Of a stretch of 64,000 nucleotides of DNA, positions 37,819-46,364 are shown piece by piece. This DNA comes from JASGTU01 sp963821815 (GTDB taxonomy: Bacteria; Chloroflexota; Anaerolineae; Caldilineales; Caldilineaceae): positions 3,720,001 through 3,784,000 of the forward strand of contig CAWGFG010000006.1 in NCBI GenBank assembly GCA_963821815.1. The letters run 5' to 3'. Numbering within the stretch: position 1 is the stretch's first letter; the number at the start of each line of letters is the position of its first letter. The position numbers were made by a program, and so were the translations under genes. The notes beneath the pieces were generated by a model. That model did not search any database. It was not told where the DNA came from and worked only from the letters and a program-made list of their open reading frames with translations.

Positions 37819-37925
37819 GTTCGTCGCTTCATGTTGACATCGAGCAGCCGCTCTTCCGTGCTGCAGAGGGGCTATCAGTTCAGACGTATGGCTTCACGAC
37901 AAGGCATCCAATAACGGAAATTGTG

Positions 37926-38381
37926 CTACTCGTCCAGCAGGATCTGCAGTGTAAGCTCCGCGTGCCCTTTGTGCTCGGCGACGTGCTGCGCCACAGTGAT
38001 GAAGAGTTCTCGCAATGTAATCCGGCCCAGACGCTGGTTGTCATGGTAGTGGTCCAATGCGCCGTCTGGCAGTGCTGCCAACTTGTCTTCGATGGCAGCA
38101 CGCACTTTGACCCAGCGAGCGTAGAGTGGTGAAGCGTCCGCTTCTTGGCTGGCGAACTCACCAGGCCGATCCCTGTTGACCGGTTCTTCGAAGACATACT
38201 CAATAAAGTGTTCTTCAGTCGAGCCGACGACGTGCGCAGCCAGCACGTACAGGCTGTTGGCCGATTCCGCAGGCTTCCAATTCCACCTTTCCGCCGGCGC
38301 CTCGTCCAAACAGGCGAGTACCCTGTCGATACTCTCCGTGATCTTGTCCCAGAATAATTGGATTTCTTCCTGTTGTGACAT
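37926..38381 (-). CDS. DinB-like four-helix bundle protein
   Basis: 151 residues from ATG 38381, which has AGGAGA 8 nt upstream; the longer open frame to 38483 lacks one. The DinB/YfiT metal site is visible as three His positions: AAHVVGS, and AQHVAEHKGHAE near the C-terminus. The family includes mycothiol- or bacillithiol-dependent transferases and many proteins without assigned function. No partner identifies a substrate. Confidence 0.82.
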   Translation of the reverse strand: MSQQEEIQLFWDKITESIDRVLACLDEAPAERWNWKPAESANSLYVLAAHVVGSTEEHFIEYVFEEPVNRDRPGEFASQEADASPLYARWVKVRAAIEDKLAALPDGALDHYHDNQRLGRITLRELFITVAQHVAEHKGHAELTLQILLDE

Positions 38382-38483
38382 CGGAATTCTCTCCTGTGCT
38401 ACGCGATCTGAACATTGACTCCAGATATCTTCAGACCATTGTACTCTGAATGGACAATACGCCACAGACGATTCGGGATGCAA

Positions 38484-38510
38484 AAGGGACCGGCATGGCG
38501 CCGATCCCTT
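38484..38510 (-). terminator. terminator after the AOR gene
   Basis: On the minus strand, stem AAGGGA-[A]-CGGC / GCCG-[C]-TCCCTT with one A-C mismatch and a 5-nt loop runs directly into TTTTGC. It lies 62 nt after the AOR stop. Confidence 0.65.
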
Positions 38511-38572
38511 GCGTACTTCTCTTGGTAGTCTATTAGCGGCTGGCGATGAACTCGTCTACAGCCGTGCGCTTG

Positions 38573-40456
38573 TTAGGCGGGCACACGTTCTTCAGTCCAC
38601 TCGAGCTCAAGGTCCGCTAGCTTGCCGGGTGTAGGCACGCCGTTCTCATCCCAGCCGGCCATGCTGTAATAGAGCGATAGCACGCGTGCAAAATCGTCAC
38701 GGTCGAGGGACACGCCTTCCAGCTTGCCATTACGCAGCGGCTCGAACATGCGGTCCGGCAACGTGTCGTCTGCAGTAGTAAAGCCTTCACGATTGTTGAA
38801 GATGCGAGCCATCGTGTTGGATTTCTCTCCAATCTTCATCAGTTCCCACTCGGTCACGTCCCAACCCGTGGAAGCGTTGATGTAGTCGGTCAGCGGTTTC
38901 AGGTTCAGGGAACCAATGGGCATTCCCACGAAGTCGCACATGCCGATGCAGTTGTAGAGGCCGTTCAGCGTCTGCGAGTTGAAGAACGCACGCACCTTTG
39001 CCGGCGTCATTTCCAGTCGGTCCACTGGCTCGAAGAGGCCGATCTCGCTCAGGCCGCTCTCCAGGACGCCCAAGCCTTCCCAAGCCGGGTCGTGCGCAGC
39101 CTCCATGTGGTCTGCGCCTGTGGGCGAAATGGTGTAGGCCAGCGAGAGGCTGGTCTTGCCACGCGGTTCATGCATGGGGAACTCCTGCTTCTTTACGTGC
39201 ATGGCGTAGTGCATGGAGCCCTTACCGACTGTCTCGGCTGCGCGCGCCACACCGTCGGCTAACACGTTACCGAAGCCTTCGCGGCGACCGATCTTGTGGA
39301 TCATCTCAATGGCGGCTTCATGATTGCCCCAGCGCAGGTCCACGCCGTCCATGTCATCCTTGGTCAGGATGCCATTCTCCACACATTCCATCGCCCATGC
39401 CAAGGAGACTCCCGCCGAAATGCCGTCCATGACATAACGGTTGACCCACTGGGACAACTCGGCGATGGCGTCCATGTCACCGATGCCGCAGAGCGAACCT
39501 AGGGCGCCGATGATTTCGTACTCCATGCCGCCATACTTGGGCGACACGCCGCGTTCCGGGACTTCAACCTCGCGTTTACACGCGACCAGACACGCATAGC
39601 AGGTGCCTCGGTCGGTGAGGATCGTGTCCGACATGGTGGTGCCGGCGATCTCATAGGCGTGCTCAAAGCTGCCGTCCTGGAAGTTGCGCGTGGGCAGTAT
39701 GCCGTCTGCATCCAGTCCTAGGATGCCTCCGGCAGTGCCGTGCAGATGAAAGCGATCGTTCTCTTTGTCATAGTGGTCGCGGAACCAGTTGACGACCGCA
39801 CGGGATGCATCCTTTTCCTCAGGACCAATACGCTCGCTGCCCTTGGCGACAATGGCCTTCAAGTTCTTGCTGCCCATGACCGCACCTAAGCCGGCTCGTC
39901 CGTGGAAATGTCGCAACTCGTTGACGATGGCGGAGTAGAGCACATGATTCTCGCCGGCGACGCCGGTTTGCAGAATGCGCACCCGCTTGTCACCCAACTC
40001 GTCGATGATGCCGTCCTGCACCTCGCCGGAGAGCTGACCCCAGTACTTGCTGGCGTCACGGAATTCGCAAGCACTCTCCGTCAGAACCAAATAGACTGGC
40101 TTGTCTGCGCGCCCGTGCAGGATCACGCCGTCGAATCCCGATCGCTTCAGCTCGGGACCCCAGTAGCCGCCGGCTTCCGCTTCACCGAAGCCGCCGGTGA
40201 GCGGGCTCTTGCCTGCTGCACTGTAGCGATTGGCGCCTGAAAGCGGCAGCCCGTTGGTCACGCTGGTCATGAACATGAGCAAATTGTCCGGACCCAGTGG
40301 GTCCACACCTGCGGGTAGGTCGCGAAGTAGAAAATAGGAAGAAAGAGCGCTGCCGCCTAGGTACTTGCGGTAGATGATGTCATCCGGCTCCTCGATCCAA
40401 CTTCGCTGTTCACTCAGATCTACATGTAGAATTTTGCCGTTATAGCTAGTTGGCAT
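38573..40456 (-). CDS. aldehyde ferredoxin oxidoreductase-family tungstoenzyme
   Basis: 627 residues from ATG 40456, set by GGAGG 5 nt upstream. The AOR N-domain (NGKILHVDLSEQ, KYLGGSALSSYFLL, SGANRYSAAGKSPLTGGF, AEAGGYWGPELKRSGFDGV) binds the bis-pterin tungsten cofactor. The [4Fe-4S] ligands are Cys286, Cys289, Cys293 (CYACLVACK) plus a Cys in LYNCIGMC near residue 505. It oxidises aldehydes to acids with ferredoxin or, in some relatives, acts as benzoyl-CoA reductase or on other substrates. No ferredoxin or pterin genes adjoin. The enzyme family is usually oxygen-sensitive. Confidence 0.92.
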   Translation of the reverse strand: MPTSYNGKILHVDLSEQRSWIEEPDDIIYRKYLGGSALSSYFLLRDLPAGVDPLGPDNLLMFMTSVTNGLPLSGANRYSAAGKSPLTGGFGEAEAGGYWGPELKRSGFDGVILHGRADKPVYLVLTESACEFRDASKYWGQLSGEVQDGIIDELGDKRVRILQTGVAGENHVLYSAIVNELRHFHGRAGLGAVMGSKNLKAIVAKGSERIGPEEKDASRAVVNWFRDHYDKENDRFHLHGTAGGILGLDADGILPTRNFQDGSFEHAYEIAGTTMSDTILTDRGTCYACLVACKREVEVPERGVSPKYGGMEYEIIGALGSLCGIGDMDAIAELSQWVNRYVMDGISAGVSLAWAMECVENGILTKDDMDGVDLRWGNHEAAIEMIHKIGRREGFGNVLADGVARAAETVGKGSMHYAMHVKKQEFPMHEPRGKTSLSLAYTISPTGADHMEAAHDPAWEGLGVLESGLSEIGLFEPVDRLEMTPAKVRAFFNSQTLNGLYNCIGMCDFVGMPIGSLNLKPLTDYINASTGWDVTEWELMKIGEKSNTMARIFNNREGFTTADDTLPDRMFEPLRNGKLEGVSLDRDDFARVLSLYYSMAGWDENGVPTPGKLADLELEWTEERVPA

Positions 40457-40888
40457 TTTTTCCTCCAAATGCTGCTTCAATCTATTCCATGGCTAACAAA
40501 CAACTTCTCACCGTTTGCCGGTGAGAGATGCGAATTGCTGTATTGACGGTTTCAACGAGAATATGAAATTACCCAGTTCCGGCACCGGTAGACGATAATA
40601 CATCTTAATTCTACCGAACTAGAATCGGCGTCGCAAGCGAGGTTCCGAACATGGATCTGCAGCGAGATAAATATATATCCTCAGTCTATATCGATTTCGC
40701 TATAAGCGCTTTTGTACGCCTGTAGCTTGTGATAAAATCGTCTGTACGCACTATCCAGGGTGAAAGGAAATTGCACTCGATTCGGTACAATTCTTCCCGG
40801 TTTTCTGTTGAAGTTGTGTCGAACCGGACCTATGCACGTCCCCACAAAGTTAGCCACTATCGGTATACATAGGAATCGAGGTTGTAGG
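40457..40888. other. gene-free region between AOR and the DUF1254 fusion
   Basis: About 430 bp. A weak promoter-like pair TTGTAC (40712-40717) and TAAAAT (40733-40738) with a short 15-bp spacer could serve the downstream gene. Nothing else is seen. Confidence 0.35.
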
Positions 40889-42742
40889 ATGGCAGAAAAC
40901 AAGAATGAAAATGTGGTAATTGCCTTCTTCCAAAATGAAGATGCAGCCCAGGCGGCAATAGAGACGCTAAAATCTTGGGACGAGGCGGACGATGATGTGA
41001 AACTCGGCGCCATCGGCACCATCGTAAAACAGGGCGACGATGTGCGAACGCACGTGCCCCACAAGATCGGTAGAGGCGTCACAGTCGGTGCAGCCGTAGG
41101 CATCATTGCAGGCGTGCTCACCGGCGGCATTGGGCTGTTGGGCGGCGTTGTTGCTGGCGGCGCAATGGGCGGCGTCACAGGCGCATTTCTCAAACAGAAC
41201 ACCAACCTGGACAAGACGGAAATTGAGCGCATTGGCCAGCAGCTGGACGCAGGCAACGCGGCAGTTGTCGTCGCATGTGACGACTATGAAGTTAGTCCCA
41301 CGCGCCAACAGCTGGAGTCGGTGGGCGGCGAAGTCTGGGACTATGCCGTCACCAAAGAGTCCATGAAGGCTGCACAGGACTATGTCGCACGCGTTCACAA
41401 CGTCTCCAGCTCTATTAAACTAACGCCTGACGAAGCCAGAGAGATGGCTGCCGAAGCCTATGTTTTTGCCAGTCCCATGCTCGACTTCTACCGGACCATG
41501 ATGATGCAAGCTGTGATGAAGGATTCACCTAGCTACAATGCGCCATTCAATGTTCTGTCACATAAGAAAGAGCTGCTGGATGCCAGCTTCACGGCTGTGG
41601 TGCGACCGAACCATGACACGCTATATTCCTTGGGGTGGCTAGACTTGCGCGATGAGCCGATGGTCATCAGTGTGCCGGAAGTCACGGACGGTCGCTATTA
41701 TGTGCTTCAGTTCATTGATGTGTATACACACAACTTTGCCTACATAGGCACTCGGGCAACCGGTTCAGGCGCCGGAGACTACCTCATCACCGGTCCGTAC
41801 TGGCAAGGCAAGACGCCGGAAGGCATCAAACGGGTCTTCCAGAGCGAATCCAACTTTGTCTGGTGCATCGGTCGGACTGCCGTGGAAGACCCAGAAGACG
41901 TAGATGCCGCGGTTGCGCAGATGGAACAGTACACGCTGACTCCGTTCAGCAAGTTCAGGGATCAGCCTGGTTTTGCACCGTCGGAACCGCTGAACTTTCC
42001 TGTGTGGTCCAAACAACAGGCGCAGTCTGCCGGGTTCATCAACTACTTCAATTTTCTTCTAGGTCAGGTCAAAATCGACGCGGACGATGAGGATGAAATC
42101 GTCTCATACGGAGCCATCGGCGTAGGACGAAACCGCCCCTTCGATGCGGATTCGCTACAACCAGAAATGCACAAAGTCATAGATGAGGGAGTCGTAGCCG
42201 GTCGGCAGAAGATCATTGACGCGATGGAGAAGATGGGCGAGGAACGCAACGGATGGATGTTGACAGGCAAAGTGTTCGGCAACCGCGAACGAATGCGCGG
42301 TCGTTACTTAACCCGCGCCGCTGCGGCTATGTTCGGCCTAGCTGGAAACGACATTGAGGAAGCATATTATCCCGGCGCTTCAGTCGACAGTGACGGAGAG
42401 ATTCTGGATGCTTCCAAGCACAATTACACGCTCACCTTTAGGCCGGATGAGATTCCTGCAGTGGATGCCTTCTGGTCGCTGAGCCTGTACAGTCTGCCGG
42501 ACCAGTTGTTCGTGGAGAACCCTATCGATCGCTATTCTATTGGTGATAGGACCCCTAACTTGCAATATGGAGACGATGGCTCGCTGACCATCTACGTTCA
42601 GTCGCAATCACCTGGACAAGAGAAGGAATCGAACTGGCTGCCGGCAAATAACGGGACATTTTCCCTGCAGATGCGCATGTATCTGCCTAAGCCGGAGGCC
42701 TTGGAAGGACCGTATGCGCCGCCGCCAATTCGGAAGGCGTAG
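40889..42742 (+). CDS. fusion: glycine-zipper stress-type domain + DUF1254/DUF1214
   Basis: 617 residues from ATG 40889 (GAGG 7-8 nt upstream; the frame is open further back without support). Residues 1-155 resemble DUF1269/general-stress proteins: VVIAFFQNEDAAQAAIETL, then a Gly/Ala zipper at about 66-100 (GAAVGIIAGVLTGGIGLLGG) that may insert in a membrane. Residues about 185-330 are DUF1254 (YVFASPMLDFYRTM, VRPNHDTLYSLGWLDL, RYYVLQFIDVYTHNF) and about 480-600 DUF1214 (FWSLSLYS, NRYSIGDRT-like DRYSIGDRTP, LTIYVQSQSPG). The last two normally occur together in secreted or cytoplasmic proteins of unknown activity; the N-terminal fusion is unusual. Ends 50 nt before a strong hairpin. Confidence 0.82.
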   Translation: MAENKNENVVIAFFQNEDAAQAAIETLKSWDEADDDVKLGAIGTIVKQGDDVRTHVPHKIGRGVTVGAAVGIIAGVLTGGIGLLGGVVAGGAMGGVTGAFLKQNTNLDKTEIERIGQQLDAGNAAVVVACDDYEVSPTRQQLESVGGEVWDYAVTKESMKAAQDYVARVHNVSSSIKLTPDEAREMAAEAYVFASPMLDFYRTMMMQAVMKDSPSYNAPFNVLSHKKELLDASFTAVVRPNHDTLYSLGWLDLRDEPMVISVPEVTDGRYYVLQFIDVYTHNFAYIGTRATGSGAGDYLITGPYWQGKTPEGIKRVFQSESNFVWCIGRTAVEDPEDVDAAVAQMEQYTLTPFSKFRDQPGFAPSEPLNFPVWSKQQAQSAGFINYFNFLLGQVKIDADDEDEIVSYGAIGVGRNRPFDADSLQPEMHKVIDEGVVAGRQKIIDAMEKMGEERNGWMLTGKVFGNRERMRGRYLTRAAAAMFGLAGNDIEEAYYPGASVDSDGEILDASKHNYTLTFRPDEIPAVDAFWSLSLYSLPDQLFVENPIDRYSIGDRTPNLQYGDDGSLTIYVQSQSPGQEKESNWLPANNGTFSLQMRMYLPKPEALEGPYAPPPIRKA

Positions 42743-42791
42743 CCGCGCGTCTGCTGACAAGCTGACGTCATGAAAAAGTGATTGGAAATAC

Positions 42792-42824
42792 TCTTCCTGG
42801 AAGCGACCGCTGCTTCCAGGAAGA
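42792..42824 (+). terminator. 13-bp hairpin after the DUF1254 fusion gene
   Basis: Perfect stem TCTTCCTGGAAGC (42792-42804) / GCTTCCAGGAAGA (42812-42824), 7-nt loop. No U-run on either strand, so it may act as an mRNA end or a bidirectional barrier. Confidence 0.55.
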
Positions 42825-42957
42825 TGAATACTCATCCCTCACTGCTGTCGGAACGAGAATAGCCTCAGCGCTCGCTCTATATCTCACTCTCCTCGGTAGT
42901 CCTGAGCAGCCTGAATCCAAGCACTATTTCGTCCGCCTGGGACTCTGCCGCCGCCAA

Positions 42958-43803
42958 CTACACCATCAGCGGCTGCAGGAAGTTGTACGCCAACTCAAGC
43001 CCGCGCTCTGCTAGCTCCGGTGTTTCAGACCATACTCGATCTTCGTGCTCCAGGCTCAACACGTCGTCATAGCCGATCTGGTAGAGCGTATCGACATACA
43101 GATACCAATCGATGACGCCAAATCCTGGCAACCGATAACGCCACCACCGCTTCTGTTCTGTGGCGGACAACAGCGGACCGTAGATGCCGAAGTTGTTCTG
43201 CCCATCCAGCAGAATCTCCGTGTCCTTGGCGTGCGCATGATAGATACGGTCAGCGAAGTCTCGGATGGGTTGAATGTACTCAATGCCCTGCCACACAAAA
43301 TGGGACGGGTCATAGCAAAGGCCCAGCGACGGTGACGGAACGGCATTGAACATGGCGTCCCACACTTCCGGCGTCGTCCCGAACATGGTGTTGTCCCGCG
43401 GCCAGTTCTCGAATGCGAACTTGACGTTCTTCTCTTCCGCGTAGGTGCAGATCGGCGTGAAGACATCCTTGAAGATTGCAAGATTCTCGTCACCGTTGAG
43501 CGAGACGTCGCGACCCATGACCGTGGTCATGGCGACAACGCCTTGCGCCGAAGCTATATCGATGGCCTCGTGTGCGGCTGATGCGATGGAGTCCTGCGCC
43601 GCGAATTCCGCGCTCAGGTCGGGCAGCTTTAGCGCGCTTGTCGCATGTACGTCAAGCCCGATACTCTTGCAGAAATCGACTGCCGTATCATCGCTGGGCG
43701 GCACGTCTACAGCTGGGTAGCCGATATCGGCGGCGTGCTGTGCGAACGTGCGAAAGTCCAGTTGTCGGAGTCCAAGGTTGGATTGGAAACAGGCGAGTTT
43801 CAT
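42958..43803 (-). CDS. sugar phosphate isomerase/epimerase-like TIM barrel protein
   Basis: 281 residues. I start at ATG 43803 because AAAGG lies 9 nt before it; a second ATG three codons earlier sits on that site. AP endonuclease family 2 / xylose isomerase-like barrel with metal ligands in KFAFENWP (Glu), LCYDPSHF (Asp, His), HAKDTEI (His) and LEHED (Glu). Likely an isomerase or epimerase of a sugar or inositol derivative; substrate not decidable. Confidence 0.85.
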   Translation of the reverse strand: MKLACFQSNLGLRQLDFRTFAQHAADIGYPAVDVPPSDDTAVDFCKSIGLDVHATSALKLPDLSAEFAAQDSIASAAHEAIDIASAQGVVAMTTVMGRDVSLNGDENLAIFKDVFTPICTYAEEKNVKFAFENWPRDNTMFGTTPEVWDAMFNAVPSPSLGLCYDPSHFVWQGIEYIQPIRDFADRIYHAHAKDTEILLDGQNNFGIYGPLLSATEQKRWWRYRLPGFGVIDWYLYVDTLYQIGYDDVLSLEHEDRVWSETPELAERGLELAYNFLQPLMV

Positions 43804-43891
43804 CGGGTTCATCCTTTCTGAATGCCATGCGTTAGTTTTCTAGGTAGGGTGCAGATTCGTGCTTGTGATACCAGTTTGAAAGTTGTTCAGT

Positions 43892-44293
43892 TTAGGCTGA
43901 TTTCAGGTCGATAACCGGCGTGCCATTCAGCGCATCCAGCCCGCGCACCAGGATAACGTTGTCTTCGATGGATAGGATGTCGGCGAAGGTTACGCCGATG
44001 TGGTTGGGGCGCTTTGGACTGTGCAGGGCGAATACGCCTCGTTTAGGCCGGCTGGCATCGCCGCGCGGATGTTGTAACATCTCAGGCTCACCTGCACGGC
44101 TGAAGTAGAAAAGCACCATGACGCGCTCACTGTTCTCCAGGCCGGTGAGACCCAGCTGGTACTCTGGGAAGAGCACAATGCGAGATTCAGTCGCTGCGAT
44201 CTGCGGCGCCGGTTTTGGCTCGTCGTGTTCGTTCTGCACGTAGCCGATAGGCGAAATCGTATATGTATCTGAACTGCTTGGAATAGGTTCCAA
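43892..44293 (-). CDS. TrmO/TsaA-like tRNA N6-methyltransferase family protein
   Basis: 133 residues of the UPF0066 beta-barrel SAM methyltransferase family; E. coli TrmO methylates t6A37 of tRNA-Thr. Motifs: SPIGYVQNEHDEPK at the start, RGVFALHSPKRPNHIGVT (family RGVFATRSPxRPNxIG) and LDALNGTPVIDLKSA (family LDxxDGTPxxDIKPY). Some conserved residues differ (His for Arg or Thr, Asn for Asp), and the C-terminal domain of E. coli TrmO is missing, so the substrate may differ. Confidence 0.8.
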   Translation of the reverse strand: MEPIPSSSDTYTISPIGYVQNEHDEPKPAPQIAATESRIVLFPEYQLGLTGLENSERVMVLFYFSRAGEPEMLQHPRGDASRPKRGVFALHSPKRPNHIGVTFADILSIEDNVILVRGLDALNGTPVIDLKSA

Positions 44294-44989
44294 AGTGCTG
44301 CTCCTGTCCGTTGCTCTTGAGGACGATTCTGCTACGTAGTGTACAAGTCGGTCATATAAGAGGCAATTGAAAGCAGGTCTGATCTACTGTATTGTGGGCA
44401 GAGTGGCAACCTACTGAGCAATTCAGTTCTCTCAGAGGTGTGCTGCGCTTCGTAAGTTGGAAAAGCTGCTAGACCGCCATCCTGCTCATCCCAGTTTGTG
44501 GGGGGCGCCTCCATGACGGCTCTGCTGAAGCGAATCGTACCGAACGACGGAGCGCCTTAAGCGGAGCTTCATCTACCTCAACACTTTAGCTTTGTGTTCG
44601 ATGGATGCTAGGTCTTGCCTATGAGGAAGACGCGGCCGAGCTATGCTGGTCAATCGCAGCATTCTCATCCTGAACGAGGCTGCCAGCAGCGCAGATTCTC
44701 GTACGGAGCAGCAAAATCATGTGGCTATGCTTCTGCTGATGCAAGGACGCTTCACCATTGACAGCGCGCACAGGTTCAGCGCGGTTCGCAATGCAAAACA
44801 GGTAAGGTTGGTACACGGCGGCGTAATTTGTCGAGCGGGGCAAGCATCATGAGTTGCTATCGCAAGGTGGTCACTACGTCGATCGCTGTATGAGTCAGAT
44901 GCAGGCTACGGCAGATTCAACAGACTGAAGCCTACATACGTAAGGATTCGAAAATCATGGATAAAGCCGAGTGAAAGATCTTCTTATTA
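44294..44989. other. 696-bp gene-free region
   Basis: Several short open frames on both strands, none with a ribosome binding site or family resemblance. No repeat or strong hairpin noticed. Confidence 0.4.
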
Positions 44990-45172
44990 CTAGAGAATTA
45001 GATCCACGATTTCGATGATGTTTTGGTACATGTGAAGCGTATCGTTTCCGATAATTGTGAATGAACCGACGATGGCAACAACCACCAAACCCATGATAAA
45101 CGAATACTCAGCGAGCCCTTGACCACTCTGGACGTTCATCATTGTGCTGAGGCCGTGTAACCAGTATTTCAT
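44990..45172 (-). CDS. Flp-type (class IVb) pilin
   Basis: 60 residues from ATG 45172 (GGGGA 6-7 nt upstream). A short leader ends at Gly17; then QGLAEYSFIMGLVVVAIVGSF, with Glu22-Tyr23 at the conserved Glu(+5)-Tyr position of Flp prepilins and a hydrophobic assembly helix. Cleavage by a TadV-type peptidase after Gly17 is expected. Mature Flp pilins are about this size and form Tad pili for adhesion or DNA uptake. No tad genes are in the window, so it is an isolated pilin gene. Confidence 0.85.
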   Translation of the reverse strand: MKYWLHGLSTMMNVQSGQGLAEYSFIMGLVVVAIVGSFTIIGNDTLHMYQNIIEIVDLIL

Positions 45173-45390
45173 AATGATTCCCCAAGACTGATGCGGTAGA
45201 GTACGCTTCGGGTAGGCTAGCAAGAAAGAAGAACTGAATACAGCATAGCCTGGTTATCGCAGATTTCTCCTTTCAGTTGCCTGTCGAAAAGGGGCCAATA
45301 CGCTGTCAAAATGCTGTCCAGTCGTGCTACTATCAGAAATCGCTGGTATATGTTCCTGCATCTGCATTAGCTACCGCATGCCACAGTGCA

Positions 45391-45399
45391 TGATATAAT
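45391..45399 (+). promoter_or_regulatory. extended -10 promoter of the monooxygenase gene
   Basis: TGA-TATAAT (TG at 45391-45392, TATAAT 45394-45399) is a consensus extended -10; no -35 is recognisable, as is usual for this class. It lies 81 nt before ATG 45481. Confidence 0.5.
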
Positions 45400-45480
45400 C
45401 GTGCCTGTCAATCTGCGTGTATATCTGAGCCCAGCTACATCCAATCAATCCGAACCAATCCACCTATGAAGGAGAAAACC

Positions 45481-45771
45481 ATGGTCATCGTCGGCGGCGT
45501 CATAGAATACAATCCGGAAGACAGGGACAAGCTATTTCCGCATTTACGCACCATGATTGCGGCTTCGAACGCGGAGGAAGGCTGTCTAGCCTACGAATTC
45601 TCACCGGATATCAGCAAAGAGAACATTCTGCACCTCTACGAAGTATGGGTATCTGATGAAGCGCTGCAACAGCATTCCGATTCGGCGCACATGGCGGCGT
45701 TCAACGAGAATGCGCGGCCGTGCATGGGGTCCAGGGATATCAAACGCTACAATGCAGAGCTCGTCAGTTAA
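45481..45771 (+). CDS. antibiotic biosynthesis monooxygenase-domain (ABM) protein
   Basis: 96 residues of the ferredoxin-like ABM/YgiN family: VIVGGVIEYNPEDRDKLFPHL, EEGCLAYEFSPD, LHLYEVWVSDEALQQHSDSAHM, each typical. Members are cofactor-free quinol monooxygenases or heme-degrading proteins; the IsdG heme-binding Asn is not evident. ATG 45481 is chosen because GGAG is spaced 6 nt from it, rather than the in-frame ATG 45466. Followed by a large hairpin. Confidence 0.83.
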   Translation: MVIVGGVIEYNPEDRDKLFPHLRTMIAASNAEEGCLAYEFSPDISKENILHLYEVWVSDEALQQHSDSAHMAAFNENARPCMGSRDIKRYNAELVS

Positions 45772-45784
45772 CGGATCGGCGTTC

Positions 45785-45817
45785 AACCCTCACAAGGCTC
45801 CGAGCCTTCTGAGGGTT
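45785..45817 (+). terminator. strong hairpin after the ABM gene
   Basis: AACCCTCA-c-AAGGCTC-c-GAGCCTT-c-TGAGGGTT (45785-45817): 15 paired bases each side with a single C-C mismatch and a very tight loop. Begins 14 nt after the stop; no long U-run. Confidence 0.65.
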
Positions 45818-45956
45818 ATCGAGTTGTAGTATATAGATTCCGTTTGCGTGCACTTACCGTCTGATTTCGCAGGGTAAAATAAGGTTAGTCGCAAACTAGC
45901 AAAGAGTAAGTGATCGGCCATGATCTTCAGCCGCCGTAACGGAGTTAGGATCTACA

Positions 45957-46229
45957 ATGCCAAGTACAACACTTGAAGGTTTGATAGTCACAAAGAGCGG
46001 ACTACGCGGTGGTCGTCCAATCATCGTCGATACAGGTATCCCGGTACGTAGCATAGTGGGTTATTACAAGCTGGGTATAACCGCCGAGGAGATCGCGGAT
46101 CAACTCGATATCGACTATGCAGGCGTCTATGCTGCAATCGCATATTATCACCTGAATCGCGATGAAATTGAAGCTGATATCGCGGCCAACTCCGAAGAAT
46201 CCGTAATGCGAGAGTTCTCAGTTGAGTGA
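45957..46229 (+). CDS. DUF433 family protein (antitoxin-like)
   Basis: 90 residues: GRPIIVDTGIPVRSIVGYYKLGITAEEIADQL, the DUF433 helix-turn-helix-like core, and YAAIAYYHLNRDEIEADI. DUF433 proteins often act as DNA-binding antitoxins upstream of DUF5615/PIN-like toxins. No such toxin follows: the 135 bp before the GH127 gene has no DUF5615 start, so this is an orphan or a remnant pair. Ends in TGA. Confidence 0.82.
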   Translation: MPSTTLEGLIVTKSGLRGGRPIIVDTGIPVRSIVGYYKLGITAEEIADQLDIDYAGVYAAIAYYHLNRDEIEADIAANSEESVMREFSVE

Positions 46230-46364
46230 TCCGATCCGTTCGCTGTTGGCGCTCTGCTTCGGCGTTTACTGAAGCTTCTCGATCAAACATCAGCGGCGGA
46301 AATGAACAACCGTCCCGAATTCCTAAGCCAATGGAAATAGCGCCCAGATCGGCGGAAACAATAC

